In this document: positions 12,201 through 22,142 of the stretch, piece by piece | Numbering within the stretch: the stretch's first letter is position 1 | How the letters are laid out: every line of letters starts with the position of its first letter | Source: Yamagishiella unicocca | Lineage: Eukaryota; Chlorophyta; Chlorophyceae; Chlamydomonadales; Volvocaceae | Length of the DNA: 64,000 bases | Reading direction: 5' to 3' | Assembly (NCBI GenBank): GCA_003116995.1 | Contig: BDSL01000025.1 | Span: 744,001 to 808,000, forward strand | Notes under the pieces: generated by a model | What the model saw: the letters and a program-made list of their open reading frames with translations, nothing else | What the model was told of the DNA's origin: nothing | Databases searched by the model: none | Program-made: the position numbers and the translations under genes

Positions 12201-15200
12201 TGGGGGGGGCTTCGCCCCCCCCAGACCCCCCCCTTAAATTACAAGTCAAAAATGAGTGCCCACCCACGCACCATCGCTTTGGCCCTTGCGCATGCGCTGC
12301 GTTTGTGGCCGGCTCTGCTCTCGGGGTTTTTTGTTGGCGGGCGTCTTGGGGGTTTGGGTTGTTGCCCCCTCATCGCTGACACGGTTGCGGTCCCCCTCGC
12401 GGTCCTCATCGCCGTCGCCGTCGTCGCTAAGTTCGTCGGCCTCATTAAGCTGACGTTTACGCACATGACGGTCATCGTGAGCGCTTGGGGTAAGGATGTT
12501 GGAGTCGGCTGTCACGAGCTGCGGCTGCAGCAATGCTGCAGCGTTGCCCATGTCGTCCCCAGCGGCTTCCGAAATGTCTTCGCATTTTTTTACTGTCGGC
12601 GTTATTTTGTTGCTTAGGTGGCCTTCTGCGCCTGGGAAGCTTAGGACCAGAGTACTTTGCCGCGTTCAGACCAGTCAAAAATGCTCCTATGCCCCGTTGA
12701 CTTCCAGGCGTGACCTTCTTAGAGCAATCCATGGTTCACCATTAATCCTAAAGTGATTGGATGACTCCTTTTAGTATAAATTAGGTGGGCCTTCGTGGGC
12801 CACGGGCTGCCCTCTCACACCCACCCACCCACCCACCGCCCACCGCACGGGTTTCCCTTGCAACCTACCTCCCGCAGCTGCTCCATATCGCTGTCCAAGT
12901 GGGCCAGGGCCTCGAGTACCTGCACCCCACCATCATCCACCGAGACCTCAAGGTGGGTCGGTCCGTCGGTTGGCGTGTCCCCCAGGGTTTGCTGGTGTCC
13001 ACCAGGGGGTGCTCGTGTTTCGGGCGTCGTGGCACGCGAGCTGTGGGCGAGGCGATTGGTTCTGCTGAAGCGGTCGTCTGTGCGGTCACATGTGTTCGGT
13101 GGCGGGGCGTGATGGATTGCATCAGTCCGCCCCCGGCTCTCGTGTTAGGGTACTTCGCGTCCCCCCCTGGACCTTTGACCTTCGCCCCCCGCGGTCCTCC
13201 TAACTGCAGCCCGCCAACGTGCTCATCAACGGCGGCGATACTCCGGAACCAGTAGCCAAGCTAACGGTACGGTGCGGGCGTAGTTGGTAGTTGGTAGTTG
13301 CATCGCCGGCCATGTGCCGGGCCGGACATGGCGGGGCTAGGCGAGACCGCGTTTGCTGCCAGGTTAGGAGGGGATTCGTTTCCGTGCCCATGGGCCTTAC
13401 TCTGCCGTGAGTACGATATTGCCGTTATTGATGTCGTACATACCTCGTCCGGACCTTCCTCTGCCCCCTGTGTCATCGACCAGGACTTCGTGTTGTCCCG
13501 GCTGCGGGCGGCCACAATATCGTACCCAGTATGTCGTCCCGCTGTGTCGTACTGTCGTACCCCAATGACTCATGTCCCGACAGGACTTCGGATTGTCCCG
13601 ACTGCGGGCGGTCACGATGCCCACCCTGCACCCTGACGCGGGCACGGTACGTGGCTTCCGGGTGGTTGGACGGTTGGAGGGTGGTTGGGGGGCCTAGACG
13701 GGATGCGAGCTCCGGCTAGGTCGGTGGGGCGGGTAAGGGCCGGTGGGCACAAAGGTGTGGGTGGTTATCTATGTATTTATATGTACCAAGCGGCAGGTGT
13801 CACCTGTCTTGGGGGCGTAGGTGGGAACGGAAGCAGGTCGGTATCAGTGCAATAACGGGCACTACAATATTGTTGCGCTCTACGACAGCAACCGGTCTGT
13901 CATGTTTCCAGCCGCTCGCCTGCCCCTGCCGTCCCGAAAACCCTAAAACCTCCTGCGCAGCCCTCCCCTGAATTCCCTCTGATCTCTTCCGTGCCGCTTC
14001 GCTTCTCACCCCACACTCTGCTGCTCCTCCGGAACCTGCCCCGCCCACCTGGCCCCGCTCCGGAACCCATTTTGCTGCCGTACGCGCTCGCACTCGTCGC
14101 CGTCCGCCAGCCCTCGTATCTGGCGCCAGGTGGGTTGGGTGCGTGGGTCCGACCCGTGGGTCCTACAGCGGCGCCATTGCCGTACACTGAGCGGGTGCAG
14201 AAGGCGTTGCGCTCGCAGCTCCCGCCCTGCCCCTGTCGGTGCTCCCATACCACGTCGTTCGTTGCTCCTCTTCGTCAGCAAAGCCTCCTGCCCTTGGGCC
14301 GTCGCCCGCGCGTACTGCGACAGGTAGGCTGCAGCTCGTGGTAGGCTGCAGCCAGCCCCCCGTTCCCGCCACCTTTCCCCCGCCCCGCGCATGCAATCAT
14401 GTGTCCGAAGACAATGCGCCAGCTGCACTTTCCATGTCGAGTAATGTCCCACGTCTTTTCGGCCCCCCCTCGTCCCGGTGTCTCGACCCGGTGTCTTTTC
14501 CTTCCAAACCCCCCCCCCCCGGGCCCCGCCCCGCTGCTCGTGCCGCAGAGTGCTATGACCTGAACAACAACGTGGTGACCCATCATGCAGTGAGTCTGGG
14601 GGCAGTAGGCCGCACCTCAATCCAAATCCTCCAGCATGCAGTTTTTAACGTGTGGTCCAAGCGTTTCCTAACCGGTTTTAGTTTTCGGGGCCGACCCACG
14701 GGTCTACTCACATACTTCGATCCAACCGCCTGTCATCTTGCCCACCTCAACCCACCGCGCCTTATTCGCAGGACATCTACGCGCTGGGTGTGTTGCTCTG
14801 GACCATGCTAACCGGGCAGGAGCCGTGGAAGGTACGTTCGTACTCTAGGTACATAAGGCCCGCTGGGGAACGGAACGCCCTGTGGTGCGCTGTTGGTCTG
14901 TCATGCCTCGAACCCCCCGGGCTGGAAGGGCTCAGGTTAGTTAGAACCTCAGGTTAGTTAGAACATCAGGTTAGTTAGAACCTCAGGTTAGTTAGAACCT
15001 CAGGTTAGTTAGAACCTCAAGAGTGGCTACTGTTCTGGTCGGCCGTCGACTGGGGTGGCGGCGTCACTGCACTTCATTGCGAACGCGGTCCCTTCGACCA
15101 ATGTGACTCGGGCAACTCCAGGCCGCCGCCTCCGATCGCGTTCCCGGGGTAGGCCGGGAACGGCGGCGCACGAAGCGTTTTCCTTGCGCCGCCCTCAATC

Positions 15201-16064
15201 GGCCCCCGTCGTGTGGCTGGGGCCTTGCTCGGCGGGCCTGTTGCGAGCTACTCACGCCCACAACTAACCCCGTACAACCAACTCCGTACAACCACCTCCG
15301 GCTGCCTGGCGTTGTTCCTTGCGCACAACAGGACCATTCCGTTGTGGCGGTGGCGTACAAGGTGACGGTGCTGAAGGAGCGGCCTCCCCTGGAGCACATC
15401 AGCGACCGCCGCTGCCCGCCCAAGCTGAAGCAGCTCATCCGGCAGTGCTGGGAGGCCGACCCGCTCCGGCGGCCCGCGGCGGCGGAGGCGGTCAAGGAGC
15501 TGTACGGGCTGCTGCGACACGCGCGGGTGAGGGTTCAGGCGGGAGCGGTTAGTTGCGGTTAGTTGCGGTTAGTTGCGGTTAGTTGCGGTTAGTTCGGTGT
15601 TTCGTGTTTCGTGTTTCTAGTACGATAAATCCAAATATGCCGTACAGAGGTCTTGCCAGCCCCATGCAGCTTCCTGGCCTGCGGGGGCGGTGAATTGCGG
15701 TTAGTTAGTTAGTTCGCACCTTCCTTCCCCTCCCCCATCTCGTTCCTTTTCCCCGACGGGGCCTGCTGCGCAGAGCGCGAGTGTCCACCGGCGCAACCAA
15801 GGGAACGGCTCGTGCAGCCAAAACAACACGGTCTCGAACTCGGTACCGCTGTACACGGTGTCGTCTTGCCAATTCAAGAGCTCTTGCGAGGGTCGGCGGG
15901 TCACGTTTCAGGGTCGCGTTGGCGACGACGACGAAAGTGGGGCCGGCGGCGGGCCGTCCGCTGCTGCCGCTGCTGTCCTACGGCACTGCTCGTCGACACT
16001 GTCCGAGGGCGCGCTTAACGAGCAGCTGGGTGACGTCGAGCTTGAGCTGTGTGCGGCAGATTGA
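6215..16064 (+). CDS. receptor-like TKL protein kinase B
   Basis: Exons read by eye: 6215-6505, 6826-7013, 7465-7657 (or to 7675), 8228-8486, 8764-8935, at least one unresolved exon, 10510-11333, 12878-12952, 13210-13266, 13584-13646, 14111-14129, 14549-14589, 14772-14831, 15332-15526, 15774-15842, 15912-16064. Apart from the gap between 8935 and 10510 the phases agree. ATG 6215 opens a signal peptide (WILFVIAVLALPTTSQ). The ectodomain carries VECRTGAELAAAL and conserved Cys. Exon 5 encodes a membrane helix (LLLVGAVALGLVLLA) followed by RRRRGR, giving type I topology. Kinase motifs in order: GKGAFGRVYEG, RVAVKVV, HRDLKPANVL, DFGLSRL, SYLAPE, DIYALGVLLW, CWEADPLRRP. HRDLKPAN and the rest fit a Ser/Thr TKL kinase. 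An insert of about 60 residues lies between the catalytic Lys strand and helix C. The ligand is unknown. Kinase C is a close paralogue. Confidence 0.85.
8646..8750. repeat. 15-bp tandem repeat in kinase B intron 4
   Basis: Seven copies of GCTGACGTGGCATTG/A lie just before the transmembrane exon acceptor (8761-8763). The region is intronic in the gene model. Confidence 0.9.
9033..9592. repeat. (CCA)n microsatellite in kinase B
   Basis: About 560 bp of CCA triplets broken by GCATCG, CGA and TCA variants. It lies between the transmembrane and kinase exons, probably in an intron. It makes long poly-Pro, poly-His, poly-Thr and (reverse) poly-Val/Gly ORFs that I do not treat as genes. The interruptions form a repeating block of about 54-66 bp in the second half. 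Confidence 0.95.
9866..10026. repeat. dispersed repeat with internal duplication (family shared with 56402-56520)
   Basis: Two tandem copies contain GGGGGGTTACAA, AAAGAACCGGTAAC, ACTGGGGAAGTGTA and GGTGCATAGCCTTC. The same ordered motifs occur, again with internal duplication, in an ATG101 intron at 56402-56520. This marks a mobile or otherwise dispersed family, here in the juxtamembrane intron region of kinase B. Confidence 0.8.
11386..11500. repeat. 19-bp minisatellite at the start of the post-N-lobe intron, kinase B
   Basis: About six copies of a GCCTAGGGATCTCACCTTT-like unit begin about 50 bp after the donor of the kinase N-lobe exon. The same repeat sits at the same place in kinase C, with more copies. 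Confidence 0.92.
12085..12745 (-). mobile_element. transposon-like insertion with broken ORF in a kinase B intron
   Basis: This part of the B intron has no counterpart in kinase C. On the minus strand an ORF starts near 12732 with MDCSKKVTPGSQRGIGAFL and is basic. A shift near a run of seven A residues (about 12585 on the + strand) moves the apparent frame to one that continues with DEADELSDDGDGDEDREG-type acidic sequence and ends near 12246. The segment QRGIGAFL loosely resembles a PCNA-interacting (PIP) box. The family is not recognised. A long GC hairpin (12200-12224) lies just beyond the ORF. It is probably the decayed 5' part of a mobile-element gene. Confidence 0.4.
12200..12224. other. 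perfect GC hairpin with CTTCG loop
   Basis: CTGGGGGGGG and CCCCCCCCAG arms of 10 bp surround CTTCG. It would fold very stably in DNA or RNA. It lies at the end of the transposon-like insertion and may be part of that element's 3' end. Confidence 0.85.
13484..13519 (+). pseudogene. extra, degenerate DFG exon copy in kinase B
   Basis: A CAG acceptor followed by GACTTCGTGTTGTCCCGGCT repeats the beginning of the true DFG exon (13584-13646). It encodes DFVLSRLRAAT, with Val in place of the DFG glycine, and lacks a GT donor at the place where the true exon ends. Only one such exon is present in kinase C. It looks like a local duplication of about 100 bp. Confidence 0.75.
14933..15020. repeat. 17-bp tandem repeat in kinase B intron
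   Basis: Five to six copies of CTCAGGTTAGTTAGAAC. The same repeat with about four copies occurs at 35720-35790 in the matching intron of kinase C. Confidence 0.9.
15543..15597. repeat. 10-bp GGTTAGTTGC repeat after exon 13 of kinase B
   Basis: Four to five copies lie just after the exon 13 donor. One to two copies are seen at 36240-36260 in kinase C. Confidence 0.85.
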
Positions 16065-19000
16065 GACCGAGCCACAGGAGGTGCGGAGTCCGTGCGAGTG
16101 CGCGGGAAACCGTCAACGGTCAACGGTCTGTTGGTTGACGTGGGAGGGAGATCGTCGGAAGGGGGAAGGGGCGGGGGCGGCAGGAATTGGAGGCGGGGGA
16201 GGGTTGTAAAAACCGTTTTACGCGACGGGGGAGGGGGGCCAGGACTTGGGTTTTGGTGTGTCCGTGCAGACTGCACCTCGGGACCTCTTACGTGGGGTAA
16301 GGGAAGGGAAAAACACCTGCTCCGAAACTGGAAATGAATGGTACAGGGCAGCATTCGAGGAGGCGAGGGACGGGCATGTCCAGGGCCGCCAGGTTGCGGC
16401 CGCGGCTCGTGTCTGTGTCCCTGCTCCTGTCTGTTTCATCTGGTCGTCGTCGAAGACCCCGTTGAACGCGCGTTCCTCAAATTGCTGGGCTGTGTATTTA
16501 GTGAACGGGAGGCGACTGGGCGGAAGCCAAGTCGGGCGAGTGAGGAGACGTTGACACTGGTTGACCACGAAGTGGCGGACGCCAGCAGGGAGCACTTCGC
16601 GCGCACGTCCCAACCGACCCACAGCTCAACTGGACGACCGGGCAGGTGTTGTCGAACCTGACTTGGGCTGGGGGTTGTGTGGCCTGTATCGCTAACTTTG
16701 GCTACCAGAGGCCTCCCTACGGTAACTGGCCAAGCGGGGCCCTCCTTCCAGGCCGGCTGACGTAAGGCACCCCCTATGGGCCACTGCCCTCAGCTCTGAC
16801 TGGAGGTGGGGCTTGGAAGGCCCCGTCCGGCCGCAGAGGTGCGCTAGGCGCCGGTGTTCGCAGAGCTGTGCGAGATGGCAATGCGGTGTACTAGCGTAGG
16901 AGCATCAAGGTGCAGAAGGCGTTATCGTGCCGTGCGATTGGTTAGCCTAAGGGTGGTTAGCCAAAGGGTGGTTGGGTGGTGCAGGACAGGAACGAGGCTT
17001 GCACTGCGCGCTGTATTGCAGGACCTCGGACGCGCTGGGTGTGCGTCCGCGCGCGCTTTCGGCTCCTGACAACTGTAGAAGCTGCAGCTGCTTCGTAAGG
17101 CGAGGGGTGCCCCGGTCCAGTGCCCCGGTCCAGTGCCCCGGTCCAGGCTGGGGGCTCGTATGCTGCATACACTTCGCTGTTGTGGCGGGAAATACTGCGG
17201 ATGGTGTGTGCGCATGGTGTGGAGGTGCAAGTTGCGGATCGGGGGCCGGGACATCGGGGCCCGCGCTGGCGAGCGGGGTGCCTGTGTATGTGTACGACTT
17301 TGTACGACACGGACGACGTGTAGGGGGGGGGTCCACGGCGGACGTTCTCCGGCCCCCCCTCCGCGCGTAGGGGTGGATGTTTATGTACGACTTTATTTGC
17401 TGGAGTTTGATTTTTTTTCGCTTGGATATGTGTTCGAGGTAATGCTAAGTATGTGCGGGCACCGCTGGTAGGAGGGCCGGGTAGGCTGCACACGGGCGGC
17501 AGCCCGCGCTTCCGTGTCACACGCAATTTGCGCTGTGCTTTCCCTGGATCCTTACTAATAAATGCGGCAGGCTGATCCGGCCATTCACTCGACGACAACT
17601 GTTTGTTTGTTGCGTGGCGTTTGCTGTGTCGTCGGTATAATCGCAGTAACAAAGCATTTCCGGTCGGCTGCGTCATCTCGCCAGTGGTATTATACTCAAA
17701 TGATGGTTTTGGAGCATTGGAGGCCGCCGCAATCAACACGCAGGCTGTACTGGATGGATAGAGCGAGCGAGGGGGTGGGTAACCATGGGGCCCTCTAGCC
17801 CTGGTCTCGTTACGGTGAGGGAAGCAGCTGCAACGTGATTCTGAAGGAGGGAGGTAAATAAGGCTTTATATGATTAGCGGGGTATGTTGTAGCGGTGATG
17901 GTTTGGGCGATGTGACGACCCTACGTGTGCGTCTTCACGTTGCGATTATGGCAGTTTCGCGTATTTGCTTGCCGCTGTTGAGGCTTTGTATCATTCGCGC
18001 CGCGCTGGCGTATGGAAGTGCATCATGACGATGACATACCTTGGTGGGATGCGATAGGGTTTTGAGGGTTACACATGCCGGGCATGGCACTATGGTTAAT
18101 TACAACGGAAGGGTACAGGGCTTGTCCCTGAAACCTGAACGGCGTGCGGCAGGAGTTGCGAGGGAGCGTGTTGGGGTGGGTCCGAGCACGGCGCCGCGCG
18201 GCAGAGCTTTCTGGAGTTGTACGGCACCGGATGTCTGTGAGCCTGACAGCATAGCATAAACACTTTACTGTGTAGCAGCACAGCTGTCCATCTCGGGAAG
18301 TCTATCGCCCGCAATCGGCCTCCCCGCTGCGCGACTGGGACCCAGAACTCCAGTATTGTACGGAACCCCGTAAATTGGGCCAACCGAAACCTCGTCGGAC
18401 TCGTCCCTCGCCCTCCGCCTCCTCGCTCCTGCCGCACCTCGTACCTCACATCCTGCAAACACCGGCAACCCCTGCTGCCAGTGCTACTAGCACACGCAAC
18501 TGACCCAACTAACCGCGTCTGCTGTGGCGTCGTACCAGGGCCAACCTGCTCCGCAACCACATCAAGCCGTGTCGCCTGCAGCAGCCGCGCATCTGCTTGT
18601 CCTCACTCCTCACAGACTGCAACCCCAAAGGCCCAGCAGAGAGTTTCAGCAAGCAGACAGCCACCTGCCACCATACAACGCTGCAATCACCGCAACACCA
18701 CAACGCAACACACCTGCAGCCACCTGCCACCATATAACGCCGCCTTCGCAGCAAAGCCACACCGCAACACCTGCAAACGTTTCCTGGTCACGATGCCACC
18801 ACTGCCCAACACGTCTTTCCAGCTGACGGACCTTGATGGCACATCACCAACCAACCGCGGCAACAAGAAAGGAATACCAACGACATTAGCAGATACAGAA
18901 CACGCCCCTTTGCTGCTACTGTACACCCCTTTCCACCAAACCTTTGCCTGCATCGGGGTCCATGCTCGCGAGCAGGCCTCGCCAACGAATCACGCTGTCC

Positions 19001-19130
19001 CCCACTCGCTTCAACCACTTCTCGTTGCAATAACTGCCAAGGCCCAACGACGCACAACATCACATCATCATGCACCCTTGCCGATTCCCCCTATCTACCT
19101 CGACGGCACCCTCCCCCGTCTTCCCCCTCG
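16065..19130. other. spacer after kinase B, homologous to the spacer after kinase C
   Basis: Positions of about 16065-18000 match 36623-38120, and 17990-19130 match 42345-43544, at high identity. The first part contains 3' UTR of kinase B (TGTAA at about 16205). The second corresponds to downstream sequence of the BRCA1-like gene. A stretch translating as FLKLLGCVFSEREATGRKPS and onward (about 16470-16630) stays open in both copies but has no recognised family. A fragment resembling kinase exon 12 lies at 17019-17044. Confidence 0.6.
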
Positions 19131-19160
19131 CTACCGCCTGCCCTCCACCTTGTACGACAG

Positions 19161-19461
19161 CCACGGCCCGAGGCTGTACCCACCGGCACAGGTGTTTCAC
19201 CAGCCACGGCCCGAGGCTGTACCCACCGGCACAGGTGTTTCACCGGCCACGGCCCGAGGCTGTACCCACCGGCACAGGTGTTTCACCAGCCACGGCCCGA
19301 GGCTGTACCCACCGGCACAGGTGTTTCACCAGCCACGGCCCGAGGCTGTACCCACCGGCACAGGTGTTTCACCAGCCACGGCCCGAGGCTGTACCCACCG
19401 GCACAGGTGTTTCACCAGCCACGGCCCGAGGCTGTACCCACCGGCACAGGTGTTTCACCGG
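19161..19461. repeat. 43-bp minisatellite made from terminal BRCT codons
   Basis: Seven units start at 19161, 19204, 19247, 19290, 19333, 19376 and 19419. Each starts CCACGGCCCGAGGCTGTACC and ends GGTGTTTCACCAG or CGG. Reverse-complemented, each repeats the codons for GYSLGPW. The single-copy source lies at 43560-43605. Confidence 0.92.
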
Positions 19462-20050
19462 CGCCAGGTCGACCTCCTCGCTGAGGGGTACCGCAGACTT
19501 CTCGACATACCCGCCGACTAATAAGGAGAGACGCTGGTAGCCCTTCCGGAAATCGTCCACCCACACAGATTCACACGGGTCACCCAACCCGGTCGCGGCA
19601 TTGTAACGGCCTTCCCGCCCTAGCCGGGCGAAGCACCCGCTAAGGAGGGAGAGGTGACTCTTCACCGCGCTGGGACCGGCCGCCTGATCTTGCTTCGCCG
19701 CCACGCCCGTGGTGGCGGGGCAACCTACCACCACTCCATCATATAGGTCAGCTCGTCTTCCGGGGAGCAGGTGCGCATGTTGCTTTTGGGCCCGGTCCCA
19801 CTGAGCCAGCAGGTAGGAAGAAAACTCAGCGGACGCCGCCTGCTGCTTGGTCTGGGTGCAGTGCCCTCCGCGAGAGCGTGTCGCATGATGCCCAACGCCC
19901 CCACCAGGCCCCGGTCGCGGCGCACCGCAGCCAAGACAGGTTCGGCCGGAGCTGGGGGCGGAGCCACGGCGCGAAGGCTGGCAGAGAGGCGCAGGCCACC
20001 GCCTGCGGCCACCAGAGAGCGTTCAATACCGGGAACCGACGGGAACGTGA
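19462..20050 (-). pseudogene. tyrosine-recombinase core-binding domain fragment (DIRS/TOC-like)
   Basis: On the minus strand, successive frames give SYLLAQWDRAQK, NMRTCSPEDELTYMMEWW and VKSHLSLLSGCFARLG, followed by GYQRLSLLVGGYVEKSAVPL. I recognise this order as the N-terminal SAM-like core-binding region of tyrosine recombinases found in DIRS/TOC-type elements of green algae. At least two frame changes are needed, no catalytic domain follows, and the fragment stops at the minisatellite, so it is a decayed remnant. The assignment is from memory of the family. Confidence 0.5.
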
Positions 20051-20479
20051 AACGGCGGACGTAGCTCTAGGCCCAGTGGAGCGGGTTCCGAACGCGGAAG
20101 GGCGCCAAGTAAGGTGCGTGGGCAGCGTAGAAACCCCCGACGGCATCAGCCGGAAAAGTGGGATCCGCGACCGGAGATAATTCGCAGGGCAGCGTAGGGA
20201 AGGGAAGCGACCCTCCGTAGGGAGCGGGAGTTGACGACCAACCCTTCGGGAGAGCCGTGCAGAGAGATCGGAGAACCTATTCGCAGATAACCCGCCCGTC
20301 GCAGGGGCAACCTGCGGACCACAGTGAGCGAAAGGGGTGCTATAAAGAAGTTCGGAATAAACCGGAGGGAGGAGCTCGCCCGCCGGTGCAGGGAGGAAGG
20401 TGCGGCGACTCCCGTACCCGAAGCGTTGTGAGGGCATCGGCATCGTGGTCGCGAGCCTGATCCCAACCCCGGAGGGAGG
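20051..20479. other. probable rest of the recombinase element
   Basis: GC-rich sequence with no recognisable coding content, between the recombinase fragment and the resumption of homology to the BRCA1-like intron. It is probably 5' sequence of the same inserted element. Confidence 0.3.
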
Positions 20480-20870
20480 GCCGGGGTGCAGCGAGGAGCT
20501 CGGTGAGTCGGCACAGGAGGAGACGTGAGGGACTTGCAAGGAAAACCCGTGTGCGAAAGAGAGAACCGTTTAGAACAGCCGTTTGGAGGAGGGCGAGAGA
20601 AGGGATAGATGGGGACATCGGCACGTGTGAAGTGCGAAATAAGGGTCATGGCTGAGGTCTGAACGCCCCTTGACGGCGGGCTCCTTGGGTGATGGGGTGG
20701 TTGTCTAGGTGGTTTGGTGAGGGGCGACAGGAACAGGAGCGCGGACGCGTCCTCCCTCGTGCAGGTGCATGTGGCTTGGGGGATGGACGGATCGCAGGCA
20801 CCAATAATGTCCATGCGCGCGCGCCGCGGAATGTCTTCCACATGCTCCCTTTGCGTGGGAGAAATCCTGG

Positions 20871-21553
20871 TCGGGTTACATGCACCCACAATCGTCTTCA
20901 GGAATGACCGCTTCTTCTTCACCATACGTTCAAGCATTGCGGCCCCAAAACCGACCTATCAGGCGCCCATACCTGGGCTCCGTAAGAGAATACTGGTAAG
21001 ACCAAACAGTTGGACAACAATGAAACGGAGCTTAGGAACGTTAATCATCGTATCATAAGTACGGTAATATCGTCCAGAGCGTACATTGCTCTACGATCAG
21101 CAGCCAGCAACTCGGTGGTGTAAGTCGAGAAGCGTCTGCCACTACCGTACACCAGGCCAAAAAAAGACGCTGCATAGTGACATGTCGATCCGATTGCCGG
21201 ACTTAAAGAGTGCCATGCCTACCGTACGGGAGCTTGGGGCATCCGAAAGTTGACATCTCTCCCTAAATTGTATATTAATATGAAGCGTATTTACAAGCTT
21301 TGACGTTGTATGCCTTTGCGCTTTACATCCTCGCTCTGTCGCAAACAGTGCCGTCGTAACCAGTGCCGTCGTAACCAGTGCCGTCGTGTGTAACGCACGG
21401 TATTACGACTCGCGGGTTATTGCGCATACATAAGACATCCATAACAGCAGTATGCAGCAGTCTCCGCGCTCATCTCCTCATCGCAGCCTGGGTCCGGCTT
21501 CCGCGGCAATCAAAGCGTTTCCGGGAGGGGGGAAAGGGGTAACCCTGGGTAAC
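20871..21553. other. spacer with a mobile-element fragment next to the gypsy insertion
   Basis: Positions 20875-20985 match, in reverse orientation, about 38690-38805. Translated, both give a segment like HPQSSLRNDRCSFTI. Triplicate GTAACCAGTGCCGTC units occur at about 21340-21385. No gene is supported. Confidence 0.4.
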
Positions 21554-21558
21554 CCTCG

Positions 21559-21874
21559 TGTTGTATCACGCCTGTGTGGCGCGGTGCAGAGTTACGCCTG
21601 TGTGGCGTGACGGTCACTCCTGTGTGGAGTGCAACGGATGCTTCGGCAACCGGGCGCACTGACTGTGTGTCAGTGTGGTGGCTTCGGCTACTGGTAGTGG
21701 ACCTGTGTGGTCCCACTGATGTTTCATCGGTTGGAGGTTCTGGCTATGTCGAGGCCTGGAGGACGTCGAACTGTGTGTACGACGTCGAGCGCTCGCTGTG
21801 TCAAGACGGCTCGCTCTTTCTCTAACCGGTAGTTCTCACTACCACCAAATCTGGACTTTGGCTGGTATACATCA
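21559..21874 (+). repeat. 5' LTR
   Basis: Starts TG and ends CA and matches 27607-27922 over all 316 bp by eye. It holds several CTGTGTGG-type short repeats. Promoter and poly(A) elements of the retrotransposon are expected here but were not individually identified. Confidence 0.97.
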
Positions 21875-21876
21875 AC

Positions 21877-21888
21877 TGGTATCGAGAC
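21877..21888 (+). promoter_or_regulatory. primer-binding site
   Basis: TGGTATCGAGAC starts 2 bp after the LTR. It resembles the TGGTATC start of primer-binding sites that pair with initiator-Met tRNA in plant LTR elements. Whether the local tRNA pairs fully was not checked. Confidence 0.7.
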
Positions 21889-22142
21889 GACTTTTCTGGG
21901 ATTTATCCTTCACGTTTCCGCTATAACATGTCTGACTGGGAGATGGACGACTTCGCCGGTATGGCCGCGTAACCTGCTTGTGCTTGCTTTTCTTGCGTTC
22001 GCGCAACTTTTCAAGCTTCTTGCAGACGCTGAGCCGACGCTGTGCATTTGCGGTCGGCCTCTCCTGGTCGACAAGGGCACTGACCCTATTTTCAGCGACA
22101 AGGGTAGGGGCTCTCCTTTATCCTTGCTGCTGAGATTGTAGA

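Larger units (their letters stand above)
19131..20870 (-). pseudogene. truncated duplicate of the BRCA1-like gene 3' end, interrupted by mobile DNA
   Basis: Read on the minus strand, about 19133-19192 encodes the same C-terminal residues as the BRCA1-like gene (YSLGPW, SYKVEGRR and stop). The rest of the terminal BRCT exon is missing. Homology resumes at about 20480-20870, which matches the last intron of the BRCA1-like gene (about 44020-44370). Between the two lie a 43-bp minisatellite and a tyrosine-recombinase fragment. It therefore appears to be a broken partial copy carried along with the kinase duplication. No functional product is expected. Confidence 0.7.

Noticed and set aside
16957..17739. 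A 260-codon minus strand ORF
   Set aside because: The frame is not kept in the homologous spacer after kinase C, where only shorter pieces remain open, so it is unlikely to be coding.
18481..19521. A 346-codon + strand ORF ending in repeated HGPRLYPPAQVF
   Set aside because: It is the antisense of the broken BRCA1-like 3' copy and its 43-bp minisatellite, and no intact equivalent exists at 42900-43600.
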